This document shows, piece by piece, positions 8,793 through 14,971 of a stretch of DNA of 64,000 bases. The notes beneath the pieces were generated by a model. The model worked only from the letters and a program-made list of their open reading frames with translations. It had not been told where the DNA came from and did no database searches. Position 1 is the stretch's first letter. The number at the start of each line of letters is the position of its first letter. This DNA comes from Clostridia bacterium (GTDB lineage: Bacteria > Bacillota > Clostridia > Christensenellales > Borkfalkiaceae). Location: positions 1-64,000 of the forward strand of contig JAFWBT010000029.1 in the NCBI GenBank assembly GCA_017507005.1, read 5' to 3'. Both the position numbers and the translations under genes were made by a program.

Positions 8793-9743
8793 TTAAATTT
8801 CGATTTGCGCAATAACGCCTTTCAATACTTCCGCGCTATGACGCATCTTTTCCAATTCGTCGTCGGAAAGCTTCGGCGTCAACGTCGTTACGATACCCTT
8901 ATTGCTGATAGCACAAAGCGTCGAGAGCGCAACGTCGGAAATGCCGTACTCGCCTTCAAGCACCGTCGAAACGGGCAAAATCGAATACGCGCTCGAATAA
9001 ATGCAGTTGATAATCTTGGTGACGCAAGCCGCAATGCCGTAGAACGTAGCGCCCTTGCCTGCGATAATCTGACCGCCCGATTTTTTAACGTATTCTTCCA
9101 CTTCTTCACGCGTATACGGCGTCACTTTTAATACGTCTTTATCCGTCAGTGTCTTTTCGTATTCACCAAGAGGAATACCCGAAATATCCGCCGTAGACCA
9201 AGCCACAAAGGAAGAATCGCCATGTTCACCCAAAACGTACGCGTGTACCTGCTGCTGATTTACCGAATACAATTCGGAAAGACGGGTACGCAAACGAATA
9301 CTATCCAACGTCGTACCCGTACCGATAACGCGGTTTTTAGGTACGCCCGTAATCTTGCAGAATACGTAGGTAAGAATATCTACGGGGTTTGCAACGAACA
9401 AATACAGCGCATCAGGCGCAGCCTTTACGATTTGCGGAGCAATGCTCTTCAAAATGTTGACGTTGATTTGCGTAAGGTCGATACGGGACTGACCAGGCTT
9501 TCTGCCTACGCCACTCGTCACAACGACGATATCCGAACCAACAGCGTCCTCGTACGTTCCGTAATAAATCTTTACAGGGGAAAGATAGGGCGTAGCCTGA
9601 CGGATATCCAACGCCTCGCCTTTTGCCTTTGCCTCGTTTACGTCGATGAGCACAATCTCTGCCACCGAACCCGTTGCCACCAACGTGTAAGCCACGGTAG
9701 CGCCTACCGAACCTGCGCCGATAATAGTAACTTTGTTTGTCAT
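8793..9743 (-). CDS. mdh: LDH-like malate dehydrogenase
   Basis: 316 residues of the NAD-dependent lactate/malate dehydrogenase family. The Rossmann motif GAGSVG is at 9-14, and Asp34 indicates NAD preference. The catalytic His is in GEHGDS, with LDSIRLR providing the Asp and Arg that act with it. Most of the protein looks like L-lactate dehydrogenase, but the substrate-discriminating loop reads GVGRKPGQSR, with Arg81 at the place of LDH Gln102. Arginine there is the classic determinant for oxaloacetate/malate. With fumC directly downstream, malate dehydrogenase is the better call. It is the first gene of the operon, with GGAGAGG before the ATG. Confidence 0.82.
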   Translation of the reverse strand: MTNKVTIIGAGSVGATVAYTLVATGSVAEIVLIDVNEAKAKGEALDIRQATPYLSPVKIYYGTYEDAVGSDIVVVTSGVGRKPGQSRIDLTQINVNILKSIAPQIVKAAPDALYLFVANPVDILTYVFCKITGVPKNRVIGTGTTLDSIRLRTRLSELYSVNQQQVHAYVLGEHGDSSFVAWSTADISGIPLGEYEKTLTDKDVLKVTPYTREEVEEYVKKSGGQIIAGKGATFYGIAACVTKIINCIYSSAYSILPVSTVLEGEYGISDVALSTLCAISNKGIVTTLTPKLSDDELEKMRHSAEVLKGVIAQIEI

Positions 9744-9814
9744 ATAGATTCCTCTCCGTTTAATGAATTTTTCGTATGTATACCCCTATTTTTAGCATAA
9801 AGGTTGGAGTGTTT

Positions 9815-9830
9815 TGGGCGTATACGCCCA
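9815..9830. promoter_or_regulatory. Candidate operator: 16-bp perfect palindrome
   Basis: TGGGCGTATACGCCCA is perfectly self-complementary and lies about 7 to 22 bases downstream of the expected transcription start of the mdh operon. A degenerate half copy, TATACCCCTA, follows at 9779-9788. The position suits a repressor or a dimeric redox or metabolite sensor. No known regulator consensus is recognised. Confidence 0.5.
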
Positions 9831-9843
9831 TTGATACGATTCT

Positions 9844-9872
9844 ATTATAACATAATTTTTTCTGAATCACAA
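9844..9872 (-). promoter_or_regulatory. Promoter of the mdh-fumC-hdr-flx-frd operon
   Basis: On the minus strand the -35 is TTGTGA (9867-9872) and the -10 is TATAAT (9844-9849), separated by 17 bases. Transcription should start near 9837, giving a leader of about 90 bases before mdh. The -35 resembles half of a Rex redox-repressor site, but the other half is missing. Confidence 0.7.
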
Positions 9873-9958
9873 ATACTTGAACCTTACTATATATAATTTT
9901 TAATCGCTAAATCGATAAATTTTTATCTTTTTACTGGCTTTTGCTAAATTTTTCCATA

Positions 9959-9992
9959 AAAAATCTGTGTGGCATTCACCGCACAGATTTTT
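9959..9992 (-). terminator. Rho-independent terminator after the coiled-coil membrane protein gene
   Basis: Nine-base arms AAATCTGTG and CACAGATTT (9961-9969 and 9982-9990), followed on the minus strand by a U-run. It begins a few bases after the stop codon at 9998. Confidence 0.8.
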
Positions 9993-9997
9993 TTCTT

Positions 9998-11272
9998 TTA
10001 TTTTATCCACAACCTTTGATTATACCGCAAATCGTTCAACAACGTTTCACTGCTTTGGTTTGCTTTTTCCAACAAAGCCTTATTTAATTCCGTCACCGAC
10101 AACTGTTCTTGTTGTAGCCGTACGATAGAGCCGCCAATCTCATTGATTGCGCTTGCCTGCACCTGCTGTATTCTTTGTCCTTCCTCTATCGAATACGCAA
10201 CGCGTTCCATCTTTTGCGACATCTCATTCAACTGTTTTCCTATCAGCGTAAAGCTCGCCTCCAAAGCCGTAGCCAAACGCATTGTTGCCGAATGCACACT
10301 AGACTGAATCGCTTGACTCGCAGCCGAAATTGCGTTCGTGATTTGGTCCGTTTGTTTTTGTTTATCCACGAGCTGCAACGCCTCTTTCAAATCGTCCGCG
10401 CGCCGTGTTTCCAGATAGAAAATCAACAGGTCGATATTTCCCCAATCGGCTTCTAAAATTAAACCCTCGTACGATTCTTTCAACGCGTTTTCCAACATCT
10501 TACTCTGCGCTACTACGGCGGTAATTTCCCCGTTCTTTTCTTCGGCTATCCTTACGTTTTTATTTTTTTGTTCCGCCAAGTTTTCTTCTGCCACTCGTAT
10601 TTTTTCTTTTATCTGACGAATATTCGCGTTGCAATTTTTCAAACAATCTTGCTCATCATCGAGATATTTTTTCTTAGTTCCTACATATTTACAACAAGCT
10701 CTTTCCAGCGCTTCAATTTCTTTTCTATATCTTTCGCTTTCTCCTTTAATCAATAACTTTTTACTTATCAACAACCCAATTATTGATGCAATAAATAAAA
10801 GCAAGCCCCCAATACATATGGGTTTCATATCTTCAAGAAAAGCTAAAAAACTCTCTCTCGGACTTTTCATTGTTTCTAATATTGACATACCCAAAAGAAG
10901 ATTTATTACTAACAAAATAATACTCGCTACACGAAAAAAAGTAACACTTAGAGAACCTTTTTTTAATAATCCTTTCTTATCCATCATTTTGTATTTTAAA
11001 TTTGTAACATTCTCATCTTTTTCTGCCCATTCTTCGGATATCTCTTTATCTATCTTCTTAATCCTGTCAACATATGCTTTGCGTAATCCCTCGCTCTTTT
11101 TTAGTTCTTCGTTGTAAGCATTTATTTCCATCTGCTTTTGTTTCGCTTCGTTTTCATTTAAAGCAATCACTTCTTCTTTTGCCCGAATTTCGTCTGTATA
11201 TCCAGAAATAACGGACAAACCGCCACGCAATGCATATAAATCTGCTACAATTTCATCTTTTGTTTTTGCCAT
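9998..11272 (-). CDS. Membrane-anchored coiled-coil protein of unknown function
   Basis: 424 residues from the ATG at 11272, preceded by AGGAGG at 11280-11285. A longer reading has no ribosome site. It begins MAKTKDEIVADLYALRGG. A charged coiled-coil of roughly 100 residues is followed by two membrane segments (FFRVASIILLVINLLLGMSI and PICIGGLLLFIASIIGLLIS) joined by a short polar loop. After these comes a second long coiled-coil rich in Lys, Glu and Gln, and a Gln/Ser-rich tail of methyl-accepting-like helices without a clear MCP hairpin motif. No catalytic motif is visible and I do not recognise a family. It is monocistronic: it has its own promoter, an unusual structured leader and its own terminator. 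Confidence 0.8.
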   Translation of the reverse strand: MAKTKDEIVADLYALRGGLSVISGYTDEIRAKEEVIALNENEAKQKQMEINAYNEELKKSEGLRKAYVDRIKKIDKEISEEWAEKDENVTNLKYKMMDKKGLLKKGSLSVTFFRVASIILLVINLLLGMSILETMKSPRESFLAFLEDMKPICIGGLLLFIASIIGLLISKKLLIKGESERYRKEIEALERACCKYVGTKKKYLDDEQDCLKNCNANIRQIKEKIRVAEENLAEQKNKNVRIAEEKNGEITAVVAQSKMLENALKESYEGLILEADWGNIDLLIFYLETRRADDLKEALQLVDKQKQTDQITNAISAASQAIQSSVHSATMRLATALEASFTLIGKQLNEMSQKMERVAYSIEEGQRIQQVQASAINEIGGSIVRLQQEQLSVTELNKALLEKANQSSETLLNDLRYNQRLWIK

Positions 11273-11291
11273 ATTAAAACCTCCTGCAAAT

Positions 11292-11324
11292 AAAAAAGTG
11301 TCGCTCCACAAAACGAAACGACAC
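11292..11324 (-). terminator. Terminator hairpin inside the leader (candidate attenuator)
   Basis: On the minus strand GTGTCG and CGACAC (11319-11324 and 11298-11303) pair and are followed by six U (11292-11297), only 19 bases before the start codon at 11272. A second GTGTCGC copy higher in the leader (11352-11358) could compete for CGACAC, so readthrough may be conditional. Confidence 0.6.
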
Positions 11325-11345
11325 CTGTAAAAATGTCCTTCTCGC

Positions 11346-11466
11346 TTTGCTGCGACACAATTGAATTAAACAACGATTCTTCGACGAAAGTTGTAACGCG
11401 AAAAGAATACACTCCTACCAAAGAAGTATATTTCGCCAAAAAATCTTTATTCAATTATGTCGCAAC
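11346..11466 (-). promoter_or_regulatory. Structured 5' leader with an 18-bp long-range stem
   Basis: Arms at about 11349-11370 and 11446-11466 pair over 18 consecutive positions, with two G-U pairs, enclosing about 75 bases. The structure starts at the expected transcription start (about 11463) and precedes the terminator hairpin at 11292-11324. No riboswitch class is recognised. Confidence 0.5.
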
Positions 11467-11469
11467 CTT

Positions 11470-11498
11470 ATTCTACCACTTAATTTCGCTTTTGTCAA
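11470..11498 (-). promoter_or_regulatory. Promoter of the coiled-coil membrane protein gene
   Basis: TTGACA (11493-11498), 17-base spacer, TAGAAT (11470-11475) on the minus strand. The predicted leader is about 190 bases long. Confidence 0.75.
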
Positions 11499-11513
11499 TC
11501 ATTTTTCCAAAAG

Positions 11514-11540
11514 AAAAAACCTCGCCGTAAAAGACGAGGC
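11514..11540 (-). terminator. Terminator after the DUF308-type gene
   Basis: CCTCG and CGAGG arms (11520-11524 and 11535-11539) with six U following on the minus strand. It lies about 30 bases after the stop at 11571. Confidence 0.7.
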
Positions 11541-11570
11541 TTTGTATTCTTATTTAATTCGTATTCCTAT

Positions 11571-12050
11571 TTACTCTTCGGAAAACGCGTTCGCAAGCAG
11601 CAAACCGCCTTCGACAATCGTCAAAATACCGCTAATAATTAACACCAAATCAATCAATTTGCCTTGATGGAACAACAGCATAATCCCGATAGCGATAAAC
11701 AGCGACGGCACGGCGTATTCGCATATCGTATGGAACAGAGTGTGACAGCGTACACGGTGTTTTATCTTGTCGTACAACATCAAAATCCCAACGACGAGCA
11801 GCACAGCCGCTACGATATACAACACCGCCGTCAGCACCGTCCAGCCGCATACGATAATCAGCACGCCGACTACCATTTTTATAATAGCAGGCGGCAACAT
11901 TTTATTCACGAGGTCGAGCACGCCAACGACGATAAGCGCAATCCCTGCCACCGTCATTAAAATACCGATAAAATCCCCTTTCAACGCAATCAGCAATACG
12001 CCGAACGCAATCGTCAACGCTGCCGAAATAATTCTTTCCGTTTTTTTCAT
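11571..12050 (-). CDS. DUF308/HdeD-like small integral membrane protein
   Basis: 159 residues, almost entirely hydrophobic, with about six membrane helices in a repeated two-helix pattern of glycine-rich segments (GVLLIALKGDFIGILMTVAGIALIVVGVLDL, then GVLIIVCGW...VLLVVGILML). This is the DUF308 (HdeD) layout. Some family members are linked to acid stress, but no biochemical role is established for clostridial forms. AGGAGA precedes the ATG. The 63-residue gene upstream ends 24 bases away, so the two are probably co-transcribed from the promoter at 12332-12360. Confidence 0.75.
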   Translation of the reverse strand: MKKTERIISAALTIAFGVLLIALKGDFIGILMTVAGIALIVVGVLDLVNKMLPPAIIKMVVGVLIIVCGWTVLTAVLYIVAAVLLVVGILMLYDKIKHRVRCHTLFHTICEYAVPSLFIAIGIMLLFHQGKLIDLVLIISGILTIVEGGLLLANAFSEE

Positions 12051-12074
12051 AATTCTCCTTTATTTTAAGGGCAA

Positions 12075-12266
12075 TCAATGGCGAGAAACTACCGCCACAC
12101 GCACGTAGCCCTTTTCAAAACGATTTAACGCCTTCGCGCAAGGATATTTCTCTTCCTTGTGGCATTTTACGCAAAAATCATACTTGCCACATCTATCCTG
12201 CCCTGCCAACATACTGTCATACCACTTAATCTTATCAAACTGCTCTTGACGCGCTTTAAAATCCAT
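12075..12266 (-). CDS. Small cysteine-rich protein, unknown function
   Basis: 63 residues with a strong AAGGAGG before the ATG and a good promoter, so it is likely real. Four cysteines lie in a compact block (CGKYDFCVKCHKEEKYPC), which could bind a metal ion such as zinc. The rest is polar, with no signal peptide or membrane segment. I do not recognise a named family. It appears to be the first gene of a two-gene transcript with the DUF308-type membrane protein. Confidence 0.65.
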   Translation of the reverse strand: MDFKARQEQFDKIKWYDSMLAGQDRCGKYDFCVKCHKEEKYPCAKALNRFEKGYVRVAVVSRH

Positions 12267-12331
12267 TGTCGTTCCTCCTTAGTATATGCAAAAAAGGTGA
12301 TTTCCGTCACTTTTTACTTCGTTCTATTCCT

Positions 12332-12360
12332 ATTATAACCAATTTCGACAAAATTTTCAA
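12332..12360 (-). promoter_or_regulatory. Promoter of the small cysteine protein and DUF308-type genes
   Basis: TTGAAA (12355-12360), 17-base spacer, TATAAT (12332-12337) on the minus strand. The short leader contains a small hairpin (GTGA...TCAC) followed by a U-run just before the ribosome site. Confidence 0.75.
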
Positions 12361-12419
12361 TAGTTTTACGTATTTTTCTTGGAGATTTTTTCTTTTTTCG
12401 ATAAAATACGGCTGCGATA

Positions 12420-12717
12420 GAAAAACCGCGACGAAACGCCGCGGTGTAATATTCGTTTTCTATATCCTATCAGTTATGCGCCTTTGCAACAGAGTTGCAA
12501 AGCGCTACTAACCGTTTTTTCTTGCGTATTTTCCGTCTTTCGTTTTTCCTCGTTGCGGCGTCTTTTCCGACTTCCGTATACGTTCCTATTCCGCGCGCGG
12601 CTTACCCCGTTATCGCGGAGCGTCGCAAAACGCAAAGACGTTTTTCCGTTTTTCCATAAGGATATATTGTATTATATGCCTTATTCGTGAAAAATAGTAC
12701 CCTATTTTCGTAAATTT
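12420..12717. other. Gene-free structured stretch between fruK and the small cysteine protein gene
   Basis: About 300 bases with no credible ORF but several strong hairpins. A nine-base stem with a TTT loop (ACCGCGGCG/CGTCGCGGT, 12426-12446) is followed by a U-run on the minus strand. A 12-base stem with one bulge (12479-12506) is followed by TTTTTT on the plus strand. TATAAT lies at 12671-12676 on the minus strand, but its -35 is poor. This could be a small RNA gene ending at the first hairpin, or simply terminators with repeat-derived DNA. Confidence 0.35.
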
Positions 12718-13641
12718 TTATATTCTGCTGACGTGGAGATTTGTCATCACTTCGTTGTATTTTTCTTTCGTGAAAGACACCTGCCCCAACGTCATTACCG
12801 TCGCTGTTCCAGCCGCCACGCCTGCACGTAAAATTTCAGGCAACGGCGCGCCTTGTTCTAATTTTATCGCAGCCGCAGCTACCATACCGTCCCCTGCGCC
12901 AACGGTAGAATTTACCGCCACGTTCATACTCTTGCAATAAAAGCTCTGCGAACCGTCGGTAATCACCGCGCCCTGCTTGCCCAAGGACAGCAATACGCGT
13001 TTTGCGCCGCGGTCTAACAGCTCGTAACAGCCCGACAGCATATCGTCTTTGTCTGCAATCCGTCTGCCCAACGTATTTTCCAGCTCGTCAAGATTCGGTT
13101 TTACAAGGTCGACACTCTCGTTCATAGCCGAAAACAAGCGCACGCCCTCGGCGTCCACAATCTTCAACGAACGGGAATCGACAGCGCGAGCAAGCTCGCC
13201 GTAATAGGTAGGCTCTACGCCGCGCGGCAAACCGCCCGACAGCACCGTAACGCCGCTACGAGCAGACAGCATCCGCACCATAGCCAGCATTTCGTTCATT
13301 TTCTCTTTACTTACTTCTTCGCCGACGTCGTTCACCTCCGTCAGCATAGAACGGTGGTCGATAAATTTATAATTTTCACGCACCCTGCCTTTATTCCACA
13401 CGAACGTAAAGGGTATCCCCTCTTTATCCAGCGCGTTTTCAAACATATAGCCGTTCTCATTATACATCATACCCGTCGCGTACGCCTCACAGCCCAAACG
13501 GCTGACACCAACGGCTACGTTAAGGGCTTTGCCACCCAAAGAAAGCGTTTTACTCTTGACGACGTTCGTCTTGCCGACGTTGAGCGCGTCAAGCTCTATC
13601 GTTACATCCAAACTCGGACTCATACATACGGTTAAAACCAT
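12718..13641 (-). CDS. fruK: 1-phosphofructokinase family sugar kinase (PfkB superfamily)
   Basis: 307 residues of the ribokinase/PfkB superfamily. The start MVLTVCMSPSLDVTIELDAL matches FruK/LacC proteins, and GGKALNVAVGVSRLG (37-51) is the sugar-binding region. VKPNLDELENTLGRR and the C-terminal GAGDGMVAA hold the ATP and catalytic aspartate site; this motif usually reads GAGDS, so Gly replaces Ser. It should phosphorylate fructose-1-phosphate, or tagatose-6-phosphate if LacC-like. No PTS fructose transporter or DeoR regulator is adjacent, so the substrate is not certain. It has its own promoter and a leader hairpin (13658-13690). Confidence 0.75.
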   Translation of the reverse strand: MVLTVCMSPSLDVTIELDALNVGKTNVVKSKTLSLGGKALNVAVGVSRLGCEAYATGMMYNENGYMFENALDKEGIPFTFVWNKGRVRENYKFIDHRSMLTEVNDVGEEVSKEKMNEMLAMVRMLSARSGVTVLSGGLPRGVEPTYYGELARAVDSRSLKIVDAEGVRLFSAMNESVDLVKPNLDELENTLGRRIADKDDMLSGCYELLDRGAKRVLLSLGKQGAVITDGSQSFYCKSMNVAVNSTVGAGDGMVAAAAIKLEQGAPLPEILRAGVAAGTATVMTLGQVSFTKEKYNEVMTNLHVSRI

Positions 13642-13657
13642 TTATCATTTTCCCTTG

Positions 13658-13690
13658 TCGGGCGCATTTCTTTATGCGTTTTCCCCGACC
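13658..13690 (-). promoter_or_regulatory. Hairpin in the fruK leader
   Basis: Outer arms GTCGGG/CCCGAC and inner arms CGCAT/ATGCG fold the region just after the transcription start. The ribosome site AAGGG follows directly, so the hairpin may influence translation. No known regulatory RNA class is recognised. Confidence 0.4.
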
Positions 13691-13696
13691 TTATAT

Positions 13697-13725
13697 ATTA
13701 TACAACATAGTGATAAAAATTTCAA
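13697..13725 (-). promoter_or_regulatory. Promoter of fruK
   Basis: TTGAAA (13720-13725), 17-base spacer, TATAAT (13697-13702) on the minus strand. Confidence 0.75.
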
Positions 13726-13785
13726 TAGCAAAATGAAATTTTCTCAATATTTTAACAAAATTTCCGTATCTTTCACAAATGCGTA

Positions 13786-13816
13786 GAAAAAGGTCGCCCT
13801 TTTAAAAGCGACCTTC
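13786..13816 (-). terminator. Terminator after pfkA
   Basis: Eight-base arms AAGGTCGC and GCGACCTT (13790-13797 and 13808-13815), with a short U-run on the minus strand, 27 bases after the pfkA stop. Confidence 0.75.
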
Positions 13817-13842
13817 GCATTTTTCTTTCGTTACGTTAAAAA

Positions 13843-14805
13843 TTACATAGAAATCATCTGCAACGTTTCGTACAGTTCGTGATTAAACTGTTTCTTCATA
13901 GAAACGGCTTCGATGATATCCATATCGATAATCTTGTTATCGCGAATACCAACAACGCGGTTGCCAATGCCTTCGTTGAGCAAACGAACGGCTTTGTTAC
14001 CAAACTGCGCCGCGAGCATTCTATCCGCCATAGAGGGCGAACCGCCACGCTGTACGTGACCGATACATGTAGGACGTACCGAGTACGGCGTTACCGCTTG
14101 CAGCTGCTTTGCAAACTGGTCTGCGCTCATAACGCCTTCTGCAATGACGATAATATTCGAGTGCTTGCCGCTCGCTCTCGAACGGTTGATACGCATTACA
14201 ATTTCGTCCATATCGAATTTAATTTCGGGAACGACGATAATTTCCGCGCCCGACGCAATACCGCTATACAACGCAATATCACCGCAATGTCTGCCCATTA
14301 CTTCCACAACGGAAACACGTTCGTGCGACGTCATAGTGTCACGGAGCTTGTTGATGATATCCAAGCAGGTGTTTACAGCTGTATCAAAACCGAGCGTATA
14401 ATCGGTGTACTCCAAGTCGTTATCAATCGTACCGGGGATACCTATCGTAGGCACGCCGTATTCTTCGGATAAAATCTTTGCACCACGGAACGAACCGTCG
14501 CCGCCGATTACGACAAGACCTTCAATCCCGTTCTTTTCGAGCGTCGCAACCGCCTGTTTCTGACCGTCTTTCGTCATCATTTCCAAGCATCTTGCCGTTC
14601 TTAATTTCGTACCGCCGCACTGCACGATATTGGAAACGCTACGCATTTCCATCGGCGTCACCGCATCTTCAATCAAGCCAGCATAACCGCGCTCGATACC
14701 GTACACTTCCATACCGTAATATATACCCGAACGAACGACCGCGCGAATCGCCGCGTTCATACCGGGCGCATCGCCGCCACTCGTCAACAAACCAATGCGT
14801 TTCAT
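13843..14805 (-). CDS. pfkA: ATP-dependent 6-phosphofructokinase
   Basis: 320 residues, the standard bacterial PfkA length. It has the ATP loop TSGGDAPGMNAAIR at the N-terminus, GGDGSFRGA near residue 100, and the catalytic GTIDNDLEYTDYTLGFDTA with its proton-accepting aspartate. MGRHCGDIA contributes to the fructose-6-phosphate site. The residues after the second GGDGS are those of ATP-using rather than pyrophosphate-using enzymes. It catalyses the committed glycolytic step in the cytoplasm. It has its own promoter, so it is probably transcribed apart from dnaE, although dnaE followed by pfkA is a common order in Bacillota. Confidence 0.95.
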   Translation of the reverse strand: MKRIGLLTSGGDAPGMNAAIRAVVRSGIYYGMEVYGIERGYAGLIEDAVTPMEMRSVSNIVQCGGTKLRTARCLEMMTKDGQKQAVATLEKNGIEGLVVIGGDGSFRGAKILSEEYGVPTIGIPGTIDNDLEYTDYTLGFDTAVNTCLDIINKLRDTMTSHERVSVVEVMGRHCGDIALYSGIASGAEIIVVPEIKFDMDEIVMRINRSRASGKHSNIIVIAEGVMSADQFAKQLQAVTPYSVRPTCIGHVQRGGSPSMADRMLAAQFGNKAVRLLNEGIGNRVVGIRDNKIIDMDIIEAVSMKKQFNHELYETLQMISM

Positions 14806-14917
14806 ATTCTTCTTTACCTCTTCTCGTTAATTCTCTTGTTTATTTACGCGTCGCTAAACGATTTCCCTCGCTACTGCTCGCCTATCTTTAAACATCTACC
14901 TGTCGTCAAACATATAT

Positions 14918-14945
14918 ATTATAGCAAATCTTTTAAAAAAAACAA
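14918..14945 (-). promoter_or_regulatory. Promoter of pfkA
   Basis: TTGTTT (14940-14945), 16-base spacer, TATAAT (14918-14923) on the minus strand. The leader is about 105 bases. Confidence 0.6.
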
Positions 14946-14971
14946 ATCTTTTTCAGCGCTTTTTTTAATTT

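Noticed and set aside
8793..9743. L-lactate dehydrogenase as the primary call
   Set aside because: Arginine at the specificity position and the fumC neighbour favour malate dehydrogenase, although overall similarity is LDH-like.
9844..9872. Rex redox-repressor site at the mdh promoter
   Set aside because: Only the TTGTGA half is present; the inverted half is missing.
11245..11454. 69-codon frame upstream of the coiled-coil gene
   Set aside because: It starts at a TTG without a ribosome site and lies in the structured leader, whose pairing explains the sequence better.
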